From the NCBI GenBank assembly GCA_050260515.1, contig JBLNCI010000008.1:62001-126000 (forward strand): a DNA stretch of 64,000 nucleotides, written 5' to 3'. Below, piece after piece: positions 11,527 to 21,988 of this stretch (the stretch's first letter is position 1; each line of letters opens with the position of its first letter). Under the pieces are notes generated by a model, which did no database searches, had not been told where the DNA came from, and saw nothing but the letters and a program-made list of their open reading frames with translations. Both the position numbers and the translations under genes were made by a program. The stretch is from DATJIG01 sp050260515 (GTDB lineage: Bacteria > Pseudomonadota > Alphaproteobacteria > SMXQ01).

Positions 11527-11566
11527 GGATCGCGCTGGGTTTCCAACTGTTTTTTTAGCGCAATCC
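11527..11566 (-). other. Hairpin just after the prmC stop codon
   Basis: GGATCGCGCT (11527-11536) pairs with AGCGCAATCC (11557-11566) over 10 positions with one mismatch. The loop holds a run of T/A bases. On the minus strand it starts 11 bases after the prmC stop codon. It may end or attenuate the prmC message, though the T-run is in the loop and not after the stem. Confidence 0.4.
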
Positions 11567-11577
11567 GCTGGATTTTC

Positions 11578-12435
11578 TTAATTTCCCGAGCGGGTCGCGA
11601 CCACGCACCGGGCGATACCTGCCAGATCGGAACGCACGCCGACGATGTCAAGTCCGGCGCCGCGAAACAACGTCGCGACATCGTCCGCCTGCCCCGCTCC
11701 GACCTCCACCACCAGCGCTCCGCCACGCTTCAGCAGCGGCGCGGCGCCGGCGGCGATCGCGCGATACGAGTCGAGGCCGTCGGCGCCGCCGAACAGCGCC
11801 GCGTGGGGCTCGTAGCCGACCACGTCGCGCGGAAGCGACGCCGCATCGGCATCGCGGATGTAGGGCGGATTGGAGACGATCAGATCGAACGATTCGGAAA
11901 TGCCCTCGGTCCACGATCCGCGCCGAACCATCACACGCGACTCGAGGCCGAGCGCGCGCGCGTTGTCGTGCGCGACCGCGACCGCTTCGTCGCTGATGTC
12001 GACCGCGACGGCGGTGGCGCGGGGAAGCTCCGAGAGCAGCGCCAGCACGATGCATCCCGTTCCCGTGCCGATATCGAGAATGCGGGGTGCCTCGATCCGC
12101 TGTGCGCGCAGCCAGGCGAGCGCCGCCTCGACCACAGTCTCGGTGTCGGGCCGCGGGATCAGCGTCCCGGGCGAGACGCGCAGCGGCAGCGACCAGAACT
12201 CGCGTTCGCCGGCGATGTAGGCGAACGGCTCGTGAGCGGCACGGCGCGCGACCACGTCGTCGAGGCGCCGTTCGGCCGCCGCGGCGAGCGGTTCGTCACG
12301 TCTCGCCAGCACCTCCTCCGTCCGCAGCCCGGTCGCCAGCGCGACGAGACGCCGCGCCTCGGCGCGCGGTTCGTCGATGCCCGTGTCGGCGAGAGTGCGC
12401 GTCGCGCGCTCGATCGCCTCGCCGATCGTCGGCAT
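11578..12435 (-). CDS. prmC: Peptide chain release factor N5-glutamine methyltransferase
   Basis: A 285-residue class I methyltransferase. Residues 189-192 are NPPY, the motif that binds the target glutamine amide, and LDIGTGTGCIV (120-130) is the SAM-binding loop; IPRPDTE (93-99) is a further family signature. It methylates the GGQ glutamine of release factors, and its substrate gene prfA lies just upstream, 7 bp away on the same strand. The N-terminal helical domain is complete. Length is normal. Confidence 0.96.
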   Translation of the reverse strand: MPTIGEAIERATRTLADTGIDEPRAEARRLVALATGLRTEEVLARRDEPLAAAAERRLDDVVARRAAHEPFAYIAGEREFWSLPLRVSPGTLIPRPDTETVVEAALAWLRAQRIEAPRILDIGTGTGCIVLALLSELPRATAVAVDISDEAVAVAHDNARALGLESRVMVRRGSWTEGISESFDLIVSNPPYIRDADAASLPRDVVGYEPHAALFGGADGLDSYRAIAAGAAPLLKRGGALVVEVGAGQADDVATLFRGAGLDIVGVRSDLAGIARCVVATRSGN

Positions 12436-12442
12436 CGGGCGC

Positions 12443-13512
<1,070 letters not shown>

Positions 13513-13516
<4 letters not shown>

Positions 13517-14853
13517 GCGCCCTCCTTCGGCGGCTTAGGACCCTCGGCATGCCGAGCGGAATCGTCGGCGCCGAAAAGACGCGCGATGATGCGCACCAAT
13601 GTCGCGGCGTCAAGGCCCTCGCGCTCGCCGCCGCGGGCCATCGCCTTGAGCGCGGTCGCGGGGCCGTGAAGCAGACGGGCGACCAGCAGCCGCGTCGCCT
13701 CGTCGGCGGAGAGGCCCGGCCGCTCCTTCAACAACTCCTCGCGCGCCGCCTCGAAGCGCCCACGCAGCGCCCGCAACGCCGGCACCGCGGTGCGCTCGGC
13801 CTCCGACAGCAGGAACTCCGCCGCAGCCTCGGCTGCCATCGCCGACGCCTCGGCCGCCGCCTCGCGACGCCGCGCGATGCCCTGCTCGGCGATACGCTCG
13901 AGGTCGGCGAACGTGTAGAGAAACGCACCGTGGAGACGGTGGACGTCGGGCGCGATGTCCGCCGGCACGGCGACGTCGACCAGGAACATCGGCCGACGCC
14001 GGCGGCGCCTGAGCGCCTGATCGACGCGCGGGACGTCGAGCACATAGCCGCCGCGGCCCACGCCGGCGATGACGATGTCGGCCTCGGCAAGCTCGGCGTC
14101 GAGCCCGCCGTAGGGTGCGACCCGCGCGCCGATCTCGCGTGCCAAGGGCGCCACGCGCGGCTCGCTCGGATCGGCGACGGTCAGGCGATGAAGCCCGGCG
14201 TCGCGGAAGCGGCCGGCGATGACCATCGCCGCCTCCGAGGCGCCGATCACGAGCGCGGACGCCGCGGCGATGTCGCCGAACACCTCGCGCGCGACGCCGA
14301 CCGCCGCCGAGGCGATCGACACGACATGGCGGCCGACGTCGGTCTCGCTGCGGACGCGCTTGCCGAACGCCAGCACCGCCTGCGCCAGCCGGTCGAGCTC
14401 CGGGCCGACGAGATTCGCCTCGGTGGCGGCGGCGACCGCCTCGCGGACCTGCGCCAGCACCTCGGGCTCGCCCGGCAGCGTGCTCTCGATTCCGCCGGCG
14501 ATCGCCATCAGGCGCTCGACCGCGCGCGCGTCGTCGAAGCGGTGGACGCACGACCGCACGGTCGCGGGCTCGATGCCGGCGACCGTCGCCAGCGCGGCGA
14601 CAAACGCCTCACCGAACGCCTCGCGCGCGCGCTGGAAGCCGATCGCCTCGGTCCGGTCGCAGGTGGCGATGAGGACGACATTGGAGAATCCCGAGGCCTT
14701 GAGCCGGTCGAGGATCATCGGGGCATGGGCGGGATCGAGGAACAGCGCCTCGGCGGCGCTGGTCGATATGCGGTCGCGCGCGATGCCGACGAGGATGAAG
14801 CCCGGCTGCTCCGCGATCGCGGCCCGGGAAGCGCCTGCGGCCGCGTCGCTCAT
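13513..14853 (-). CDS. hemA: Glutamyl-tRNA reductase (divergent)
   Basis: A 446-residue protein that should reduce glutamyl-tRNA to glutamate-1-semialdehyde, the first step of C5 tetrapyrrole synthesis. The catalytic cysteine is C65 in IATCDRTE; most family members have TCNRTE, so the Asn is Asp here. The loop usually spelled GEPQILGQV reads PGEPEVLAQV, and a Rossmann domain follows (ALVIGASEAAMVIAG) in place of the common GAGEM sequence. The C-terminal dimerisation helices are present. It sits 1 bp after hisS and overlaps prfA by 4 bp. The substitutions could mean altered activity. hemL is not in the window. Confidence 0.85.
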
Positions 14854-14854
14854 C

Positions 14855-16099
14855 TCAGGTCCGCGAGCGGAACCGATCGGCGATCCCCGCGAGCGGGACG
14901 GTCTCCTGCGCTCCCGAATCGAGATCGCGCACGGTCGCCACGCCCTTGGCGAGCTCGTCGTCGCCGATGATCACCGCCGCGCGTGCGTTGATGCGGTTCG
15001 CGCGCTTGAGGCGCCGCGCGAGATTGCCGGAGTAGCCGAGGTCGGCGGCGACGCCGCCGTGGCGCAGCTCCTGCACCAGGACCAGCGCCTTCGCCTCGGC
15101 CGCGGCGCCGAGCGGAACGACCGCGATTGGGCGCGGCCCCGCCGGCGGCTCGCCCGCCAGCATCGCGAGGCGCTCGATGCCCGCGGCCCAGCCGACCCCC
15201 GAGGTGGCGGGCCCGCCCATCGTTTCGATCAGGCCGTCGTAGCGACCGCCCGCGAGCACGGTGCCCTGCGCCCCAAGCGCGTCGGTCGTGAACTCGAACG
15301 CCGTATGGCAATAGTAGTCGAGGCCGCGCACGAGCCGCGGGTTGACCGTGTAGCGGATGCCGAGACGGTCGAGACCGGCCCGAACCTCGTCGAAGAACGT
15401 CCGCGCCGAGTCGGTGAGGTAATCCGAGAACAGCGGCGCGTCGGCGACGATGCGCTTGTCGCCCTCGTCCTTGGAATCGAGCACGCGCAGCGGATTGCGG
15501 CCGAGACGCTGGCGGCTGTCCTCGGAGAGCTTGTCGATGTGTCCTTCGAGGAACTCGACGAGCACCTTTCGGTACGCGGTGCGGCTCTCGGTGTCACCGA
15601 GCGTGTTGAGCTCCAGCATCGTCTTGTCGCCGAGGCCGAGCGCTTCAAGGATGTGCGAGGCGAGCGCGAGCACCTCGATGTCGCCCTGCGGACCCGCGAC
15701 GCCGAGCAGCTCGACGCCGATCTGGTGGAACTGGCGCAGACGGCCCTTCTGCGGGCGCTCGTGGCGGAACATCGGGCCCGCATAGAAGTACTTGAGCGGC
15801 ACACTCTGGGTGAGGCCTTCGGCGATCACCATCCGCGCGACGCCAGCCGTACCCTCGGGCCGCAGCGTGATCTCGTCCCCGGAGCGATCGGTGAAGGTGT
15901 ACATCTCCTTGGTGACGACGTCGGAGGTGTCGCCGAGCGTGCGCTTGAACACCTCGGTGAACTCGAAGATCGGAGTCGCGACCTGCTCGTAGCCGTACAG
16001 CGCCGCGAGATCGCGCGCGGTGTCGGCGACGCGCCGGTGGCGCGCCATGTCGGCAGGCAGCAGGTCGTGAGTGCCCCGGACGGGCTGAAGTTTCTGCAC
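14855..16099 (-). CDS. hisS: Histidyl-tRNA synthetase
   Basis: A 414-residue class II aminoacyl-tRNA synthetase. It begins with the QPVRGTHDLLP motif, has motif 2 around YAGPMFRHERPQKGRLRQF, the histidine-specific segments LVRGLDYYCHTAFEF and AGGRYDGL, motif 3 in GVGWAAGIERLAML, and a C-terminal anticodon-binding domain. The open frame runs 280 codons further upstream but that part overlaps ispG in another frame and has shadow composition; GTG at 16099 gives the normal N-terminus. It starts 11 bp after ispG ends. Confidence 0.96.
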   Translation of the reverse strand: MQKLQPVRGTHDLLPADMARHRRVADTARDLAALYGYEQVATPIFEFTEVFKRTLGDTSDVVTKEMYTFTDRSGDEITLRPEGTAGVARMVIAEGLTQSVPLKYFYAGPMFRHERPQKGRLRQFHQIGVELLGVAGPQGDIEVLALASHILEALGLGDKTMLELNTLGDTESRTAYRKVLVEFLEGHIDKLSEDSRQRLGRNPLRVLDSKDEGDKRIVADAPLFSDYLTDSARTFFDEVRAGLDRLGIRYTVNPRLVRGLDYYCHTAFEFTTDALGAQGTVLAGGRYDGLIETMGGPATSGVGWAAGIERLAMLAGEPPAGPRPIAVVPLGAAAEAKALVLVQELRHGGVAADLGYSGNLARRLKRANRINARAAVIIGDDELAKGVATVRDLDSGAQETVPLAGIADRFRSRT

Positions 16100-16110
16100 C
16101 GGCTCTCTCG

Positions 16111-17259
16111 CTAGGACGCCGATGACTGCGCGACGGCGCGCTCGGGCTCGTCGGCCGCGGCCCGCGCCGCCTCGATGCGGGCGGCCTTGTCCTCGATCAT
16201 GGCGACGAGCTTGTCGAGCATCTCCGCCGTCGTGGTCTTCTCCTGCGGCACGCCGCCGACGTAGACCATGTGCTTGCCCTGGCCGCCGCCGGTGAGGCCG
16301 ATGTCGGTCTCGCGCGCCTCGCCCGGCCCGTTCACCACGCAGCCGATCACCGACACCGTCATCGGCGTGGTGATGTGCTTCAGGCGCTGCTCCAGCACCT
16401 CGACGGTCTTGATGACGTCGAACTGCTGCCGTGCGCACGACGGACAGGCGATGACGTTGACGCCGCGGTGGCGGAGCCCGAGCGCCTTGAGAATCTCGAA
16501 GCCGGCGTAGATCTCCTCGACCGGGTCCGCCGACAGCGACACGCGGATGGTGTCGCCGATCCCCTCCCACAGGAGCACGCCCATGCCGATCGACGACTTC
16601 ACCGTGCCGGTGCGAAGGCCGCCGGCCTCGGTGATGCCGAGGTGGAGCGGGTAGTCGCAGATCTTGGCGAGAGATCGGTAGGACGCGACGGCGAGGAAGA
16701 CGTCGGACGCCTTCACCGAGATCTTGAACTCGCGGAAGTCCTCGTCCTCGAGGAGCCGCATGTGCTTGAGCGCGGATTCGACCATCGCCTCGGGGCACGG
16801 CTCGCCGTACTTCTCCAGAAGCTCGCGCTCGAGCGACCCGGCGTTGACCCCGATCCGCATCGAGCAGCCGTGGTCGCGGGCGGCCTTCACGACCTCCTTC
16901 ACGCGGTCGCGGCCGCCGATGTTGCCGGGATTGATGCGCAGGCACGCGGCGCCGGATTCGGCCGCCTCGATCGCGCGCCTGTAGTGGAAGTGGATGTCGG
17001 CGACGATCGGCACCTTGACCTGGCGCACGATGTGCTTGAGCGCCGCCGAGGATTCCTCGTCGGGGCAGGAGACGCGGACGATGTCGGCTCCCGCCTCCTC
17101 GAGCGCGCGGATTTGCGCGACGGTGGCGGCGACGTCCGTCGTCAGGGTGTTGGTCATTGACTGCACGGTGATCGGCGCGTCGCCGCCCACCGGCACGGAG
17201 CCCACCCGAATCTGCCGGCTCTTACGCCGCACGATGTCGCGGAACGGACGTACGCTCAT
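16111..17259 (-). CDS. ispG: 4-hydroxy-3-methylbut-2-enyl diphosphate synthase (flavodoxin/ferredoxin)
   Basis: A 382-residue iron-sulfur enzyme of the MEP isoprenoid pathway that makes HMBPP from MEcPP. The N-terminal TIM barrel starts with VGGDAPITVQSMTNT, and the C-terminal part carries the 4Fe-4S ligands in CPSC and IGCVVNGPGE. ATG at 17259 has AAGGA 7 bases upstream; the longer open frame is unsupported. It is followed closely by hisS, a frequent ispG-hisS arrangement, and preceded by the rodZ-like gene 122 bp upstream. Confidence 0.97.
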   Translation of the reverse strand: MSVRPFRDIVRRKSRQIRVGSVPVGGDAPITVQSMTNTLTTDVAATVAQIRALEEAGADIVRVSCPDEESSAALKHIVRQVKVPIVADIHFHYRRAIEAAESGAACLRINPGNIGGRDRVKEVVKAARDHGCSMRIGVNAGSLERELLEKYGEPCPEAMVESALKHMRLLEDEDFREFKISVKASDVFLAVASYRSLAKICDYPLHLGITEAGGLRTGTVKSSIGMGVLLWEGIGDTIRVSLSADPVEEIYAGFEILKALGLRHRGVNVIACPSCARQQFDVIKTVEVLEQRLKHITTPMTVSVIGCVVNGPGEARETDIGLTGGGQGKHMVYVGGVPQEKTTTAEMLDKLVAMIEDKAARIEAARAAADEPERAVAQSSAS

Positions 17260-17381
17260 GATGCAATCCTTAGGGCCGCGAACCGGAGCGGTGCCGATCC
17301 GGCGCGGCCCGGTCGTTATAACCCACGCCCAAGTCGCGGGAAAGCGCGGGCCTTCCCGTCCATATGGCGCTTGCGAAAGGG

Positions 17382-18557
17382 TTATTCGAGGGCCGTGCCG
17401 GCCTTGAGCCGATTGGGATCGAGCGACACGTTCCGCCGCACCGCCCCGATCTGGCCGAGGGCGGGCGTGGTCTGGCCATCGACGACGATGTCGAGCGCCC
17501 CAGCGTTGCCGGTGGTGAGACGAAGCCCTGACTGCTCCGGCAGGGTGTACGATTCGCCGGCGCGCATCGTCCGCGCGAATACCGTCGTGCCGTTGCTGGC
17601 CTGGATCTGCACCCACGCATCCTGGCGCGCGCGGAGCATGACGCGGCCCGCCGGAATGGCGGGAGACGCCTGCGCGGCACTTGGCTCCGGAGTCGAGTCG
17701 ATCTCTTCTTCCGTCCCGGCCTGCGGCGCGATGTTGTATCCGGCCCCGGGCGCGGGCGGCGCGGCGGCGGGAGCCGCCTGGGTGCGCGCGGTCGGGGCCT
17801 GAGGCGCGGCGGGCGGTGCTGTGGCTTCGCTGCGCGCCGGCGGGGTGCGCTGTGCCGAGGCGGCTGGCGCCGGCGTCGTCGGTTGCGCGGCCGCGGGCGG
17901 ACGCGCCTGTTGCGGGACACCTGGCGATGTCGATTCCGCGCGCGGCGCAGGGGCCGGCGTCGGTGCCGGAGCGGCAGCCGGCGGAGCGGCGGCTTCAGGC
18001 GCCCGGTCGGCGTCGGTCCGCTCGGCGGTCCCCCCGGCGGAGGTCGCCTCCTCAGATGGCTCCTGCTCGGGCGGCACGACGACGGCCTCGGGGCCGGGCT
18101 GGGCCGGGGGCGTGTACGACGAGAACTCGGCGGGGCGGTCGTCGCTGCGATAGCTGACGACGGACCACGCGGCGTACGCGAGCACGGCGGCGACGAGCGA
18201 GATCAGCACCCATCCGGCGCGGCTCAGCCGCTTGTCCTCGGTCGACTCCGGAAAGACCAACTCCACCGGGGCCGCGGTGCCCATCACCTCGTCGCGGAGC
18301 CGCGCCGTCACCGTGTCCGGATCGAGCCCGAGATGCCGCGCGATCGACCGCGCGAAGCCGAACGTATACGGCCGGCCCGGCAGATCGGCGAAGCGGCCCT
18401 CCTCGAGAGCCTCGATGTGCGCGGCGCGAATTCGCAGGGAATCGGCCATCTGCGCGATCGAGATGCCGAGCGCCTCGCGCGCCTCCCTGAGGTCGCGGCC
18501 GACCGCCGACGTGCCGCCGGTCGTCGATTGGGTGTGCTGTCGCGCGTGATCGGCCAC
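17382..18557 (-). CDS. RodZ-like membrane protein: HTH, single TM, DUF4115
   Basis: A 391-residue protein with the RodZ layout: a Cro/XRE-type helix-turn-helix (about residues 20-90, with GRDLREAREALGISIAQMA), one membrane segment (about 113-131, WVLISLVAAVLAYAAW), a long Ala/Pro-rich periplasmic linker (about 145-290) and a C-terminal DUF4115 beta domain (about 303-375, with ARQDAWVQI). RodZ links MreB to the cell-wall elongation machinery. Lying directly before ispG is the usual place for this gene. It starts with GTG at 18557, and a possible promoter is at 18594-18624. The name rodZ is not assigned because function was not shown for this divergent form. Confidence 0.88.
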   Translation of the reverse strand: MADHARQHTQSTTGGTSAVGRDLREAREALGISIAQMADSLRIRAAHIEALEEGRFADLPGRPYTFGFARSIARHLGLDPDTVTARLRDEVMGTAAPVELVFPESTEDKRLSRAGWVLISLVAAVLAYAAWSVVSYRSDDRPAEFSSYTPPAQPGPEAVVVPPEQEPSEEATSAGGTAERTDADRAPEAAAPPAAAPAPTPAPAPRAESTSPGVPQQARPPAAAQPTTPAPAASAQRTPPARSEATAPPAAPQAPTARTQAAPAAAPPAPGAGYNIAPQAGTEEEIDSTPEPSAAQASPAIPAGRVMLRARQDAWVQIQASNGTTVFARTMRAGESYTLPEQSGLRLTTGNAGALDIVVDGQTTPALGQIGAVRRNVSLDPNRLKAGTALE

Positions 18558-18593
18558 GGGAGAACCTGGTGAAATGTCGGAAAAACGCCGCCC

Positions 18594-18624
18594 ATTCTAA
18601 GCCGTAGCCGCCCCGCCTCGGCAA
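18594..18624 (-). promoter_or_regulatory. Possible promoter of the rodZ-ispG-hisS-hemA-prfA series
   Basis: On the minus strand TTGCCG (18624-18619) and TAGAAT (18599-18594) are separated by 19 bp. The -10 matches five of six consensus bases; the spacing is slightly long. Transcription would start about 30 bases before the rodZ-like gene. Confidence 0.4.
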
Positions 18625-18683
18625 GCCGTTTTACGGCCGGGAGGCTTCATCAATTCCTAACGAATTGGCTGGAAGCGATCAGC

Positions 18684-20951
18684 TCAGATGGCGACGCCGT
18701 GGTCGCGGGCGAACGCGCGCAGCTTGTCGCGCAGGCTCCGATCGGGCGAATCGAGCAGGGACATGATGTAGCGCCGCGCGCCGCTCGCATCGAGCGACAG
18801 GATCATCGCCTTCACCTGCGGTACGCTCAGCGGCGACATCGACAGCGAGCGGATGCCGAGGCCGACCAGCGCCATCGCTTCGAGCGGCGTGCCGGCCATC
18901 TCGCCGCAGATCGACAGCGGCACCTGGGCCGCCTCGCACCCCTCGATCAGCGACGCGAACACCCGGAGCGCCGCCGGCGCCAAGGTATCGTAGCGCGGCG
19001 CGATGCGCGGATTGCCGCGGTCGGCGGCGAACAGGAACTGCAGGAGATCGTTCGAGCCGACCGACAGGAAGTCGACGCGGGCGAGCAGCGCCTTGAGCTG
19101 GAACAGCAGCGCCGGCACCTCGATCATCGCGCCGACCTTGACCTCGGCGGGCAGCACGTTCGCCCGCCCGCGCTCGCGCTCGAGCTCCATCGTGAGGATC
19201 GCCTTCGCCCGTTCGAACTCGGCGACTTCCGTGACCATCGGAAACATGACGTGGAGCGGCCGCCCCTCGGCGGCGCGGATGAGCGCGCGCACCTGATTGC
19301 GCAGCATCGCCGGACGGTCGAGCGCGATGCGCAGCGCACGCCAACCCATCGCCGGATTCTCGTCGCCGAGACGGTCGAAGTACGGCAGCACCTTGTCCCC
19401 GCCGACATCGAGCGTGCGGAACACGACGGTGCGGCCGTTGGCCTTCTCGAACACGCTGCGGTAGAGCGCCATCTGCGCCTGCACCTCGGGGTACGCGGCG
19501 CGGACCATGAACGGGATCTCGGTGCGGTAGAGCCCGACGCCCTCCGCGCCCACGGTCGCAACCTGCTCGACCTCGAGCTCGAGGCCGGCATTGACGAGGA
19601 GCCGCACCCGCGCGCCGTCGCGGCTCACCGCAGGCCGCTCGCGGATCGCGACGAAGCGCTGACGCTGCTGGGCCCGGGCGCTGAGCGCGGTGCTGTAGAC
19701 CTGCTGGATGTCCTCGCCCGGGCGGACGAACATCTCCTGGGATTCCGCGTCGACGATCAGGAGATCGCCGTTGTCGACGCGGATCAGCGCGTCGTCGACG
19801 AGCCCGAGGATCGGAATGTCGAGGGCGCGGGCGACGATGCAGACGTGCGCCGTCGGCGAGCCTTCCTCCAGCACCAGCGCCCGCACCTTCTTGGTGTCGT
19901 ATTCGAGCAGCTCGGCCGGCCCCAGCGTGCGCGCGACGATGATCATGCTGTCGGGCAGCGGCCCGGTGTGCATGGTCGCGCTCTCGCCGGTGAGGTGCTG
20001 CAGCAGCCGCACCGCGAGCTCCTCGAGATCGCCCAGCCGCTCGCGGAGATAGTGGTCGGCCACCTGGCTCATGCGGGCGCGGGTGTTCTCGCGGACCTGC
20101 TGGACCGCGGCTTCGGCCGTCAGGCCGGTGCGCACCGCGTCGCGGATGCGCTCGATCCAGCCCGGATCCATCGCGATCATGCGATAGGCCTCGAGCACGT
20201 CCTGATGCTCGCCCTTCTGCAACCCGGCGGTGTCGAGCAGCGCCTCGAGCGAGCCGTGCATGGTCGTCACGGCCTCTTCGAGGCGCTTGAGCTCGGCGTC
20301 CGGATCCTCGGCCACGATCTGGCGGATGGTGATCGACGGCTGATGGAGCACCGCCTGCCCGACGCCGACGCCGCCCGAGAACCGCACGCCCTCCATACGG
20401 GTCGGCAGGAGCGCGATGCCTTCCTGCGGCGTGCGCTCCTCTCGGGTGACGAGCTCGCCCGAGGCGGCAAGCTCGGCGAGCACCATGGCGATGATCTGCA
20501 GCGCCTCGACCTCGTCGTCGTCGTAGGTGCGGCGGGTCTTGTTCTGGACCGTGAGCACGCCGACGACGCGGCCGGCCTGCACGATCGGCACGCCCATGAA
20601 CGAGTGGTAGATCTCCTCGCCCGTTTCGGGGCGATAGGCGAACTGGGGATGCGCCTGGGCGTCGGAGAGGCTGAGCGGCCGCGCATGGGCGGCGATGTCG
20701 CCGACCAGACCCTCGCCGACCCGCAGCCGGGTACGGTGGACCGCCTGGGGATTGAGGCCTTGCGTCGCGAACAGCTCGAGGACGTCGCCGGCGCGGCGGA
20801 TGTAGATCGAGCACACCTCCGCGACCATGTCGGCGGCGATGATGCGCACCATCTCGTTCAGGCGCTCCTGGGCGGAGGCCTTGGCGGCCATCATGTCGCG
20901 CAGCCGCCGAAGGAGTTGACGAGGACCGGCGGCGGCTGGCGATTCCATCAC
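18684..20951 (-). CDS. ptsP: Phosphoenolpyruvate-protein phosphotransferase PtsP (EI-Ntr)
   Basis: A 755-residue nitrogen-type enzyme I. It has an N-terminal GAF domain (about residues 25-165), then the EI swivel domain with the phosphorylated histidine H369 in GSPTAHVCIVAR, and the C-terminal PEP-binding barrel (FRTLDVGGDKVLPYF, then SVGSNDLLQF and CGEMAG). It passes phosphate from PEP to NPr and EIIA-Ntr, coupling nitrogen and potassium status to metabolism; the GAF domain senses glutamine in characterised relatives. Partners are not in the window. It overlaps the FMN oxidoreductase gene upstream by 4 bp. Confidence 0.96.
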   Translation of the reverse strand: MMESPAAAGPRQLLRRLRDMMAAKASAQERLNEMVRIIAADMVAEVCSIYIRRAGDVLELFATQGLNPQAVHRTRLRVGEGLVGDIAAHARPLSLSDAQAHPQFAYRPETGEEIYHSFMGVPIVQAGRVVGVLTVQNKTRRTYDDDEVEALQIIAMVLAELAASGELVTREERTPQEGIALLPTRMEGVRFSGGVGVGQAVLHQPSITIRQIVAEDPDAELKRLEEAVTTMHGSLEALLDTAGLQKGEHQDVLEAYRMIAMDPGWIERIRDAVRTGLTAEAAVQQVRENTRARMSQVADHYLRERLGDLEELAVRLLQHLTGESATMHTGPLPDSMIIVARTLGPAELLEYDTKKVRALVLEEGSPTAHVCIVARALDIPILGLVDDALIRVDNGDLLIVDAESQEMFVRPGEDIQQVYSTALSARAQQRQRFVAIRERPAVSRDGARVRLLVNAGLELEVEQVATVGAEGVGLYRTEIPFMVRAAYPEVQAQMALYRSVFEKANGRTVVFRTLDVGGDKVLPYFDRLGDENPAMGWRALRIALDRPAMLRNQVRALIRAAEGRPLHVMFPMVTEVAEFERAKAILTMELERERGRANVLPAEVKVGAMIEVPALLFQLKALLARVDFLSVGSNDLLQFLFAADRGNPRIAPRYDTLAPAALRVFASLIEGCEAAQVPLSICGEMAGTPLEAMALVGLGIRSLSMSPLSVPQVKAMILSLDASGARRYIMSLLDSPDRSLRDKLRAFARDHGVAI

Positions 20952-21985
20952 TCCGCCGCCCGGCTCTCGCTCCTCGCCATCAGGGCGGTGAGCGCCTGTT
21001 CGACAAGTTCCTCGATGATCTCCGCGGTCGGCTGCTCGCGCGTGACAAGCCCGACGCTCTGGCCGGCCATCACCGACCCGTTCTCGACGTCACCCTCGAT
21101 CACCGCGCGTCGCAACGCGCCGGCCCAGAAGTGCTCGATCTTGAGCTGCGCTTCCTTCTGGTCGAGCTTGCCCGCGCGGTAGAGCTCGATGACCTCGCGC
21201 TGGGTCTCGGCGAAGCGTTGGGTCGCCTGGTTGACGATCGCGCGCACCGGGATAACCGGGAACTGCGGGTCGAGCTGGACCGACGGCTGCGCGTCGCGCG
21301 CAGACGCCCGGATGAACGCTTCCTTGAACTTCGCGTGCGCGACGCACTCGGTCGCACACACGAACCGGGTGCCGAGCTGGCAGCCGGCCGCGCCCATCTC
21401 GAGGAACGCGAGGATCGCCTCCCCGCGGCCGATGCCGCCGGCGACGAACACCGGCACTTCCTTCAGCGCGGGCAGCACTTCCTGCGCCAGCACGCTGGTC
21501 GAGACCGGGCCGATGTGGCCGCCGGCCTCGGCGCCCTCGATGACGATGGCGTCGGCGCCGATGCGCACGAGGCGCTTGGCGATGACCAGCGCCGGCGCGA
21601 AGCAGATCACCTTCCGCCTCGCCTCCTTGAGGCGCGCGATCGATGCCTGCGACGGCACGCCGCCCGCGAGCACGACGTGCGTCACGCCCTTGGCGATGCA
21701 CACCTCGATCAGCTCGGCGAGCTGCGGGTGCATGGTGATGAGGTTGACGCCGAACGGCTTCTTCGTCAGCGCGAAGGTGCCGTCGATCTCGGCCGCGAGT
21801 TGATCGGGGTTCATCGCGCCGCAGGCGATGACGCCGAAGCCGCCGCCGTTCGAGATCGCCGCGACCAGGTGCCGCTCCGACACCCACGTCATCGCGCCGC
21901 CGAGGATCGCGTACCGCGTGCCGAGGAACGCAGTGCCGCGCCGCCACAACTCGTCGAGACGCGCCTGGGCGGCGGCCCGATCCAT
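20948..21985 (-). CDS. NPD/FabK-like FMN-dependent oxidoreductase (nitronate monooxygenase family)
   Basis: A 345-residue TIM-barrel flavoprotein of the nitronate monooxygenase / 2-nitropropane dioxygenase family, which also includes FabK-type enoyl reductases. Visible flavin-site segments are AISNGGGFGVIACG near the N-terminus, EGAEAGGHIGP in the middle, then VFVAGGIGRGEAI and GAAGCQLGTRFV, which hold the FMN phosphate. Substrate cannot be assigned. It lies between lysC (3 bp away) and ptsP (4-bp overlap), so it is co-transcribed and translationally coupled with both, an unusual insertion in the otherwise common lysC-ptsP order. Confidence 0.82.
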   Translation of the reverse strand: MDRAAAQARLDELWRRGTAFLGTRYAILGGAMTWVSERHLVAAISNGGGFGVIACGAMNPDQLAAEIDGTFALTKKPFGVNLITMHPQLAELIEVCIAKGVTHVVLAGGVPSQASIARLKEARRKVICFAPALVIAKRLVRIGADAIVIEGAEAGGHIGPVSTSVLAQEVLPALKEVPVFVAGGIGRGEAILAFLEMGAAGCQLGTRFVCATECVAHAKFKEAFIRASARDAQPSVQLDPQFPVIPVRAIVNQATQRFAETQREVIELYRAGKLDQKEAQLKIEHFWAGALRRAVIEGDVENGSVMAGQSVGLVTREQPTAEIIEELVEQALTALMARSESRAAE

Positions 21986-21988
21986 TGG

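Noticed and set aside
16100..16945. N-terminal extension of the hisS open frame
   Set aside because: It overlaps ispG in another frame and has Arg/Ala-rich shadow composition; hisS needs only the GTG at 16099.
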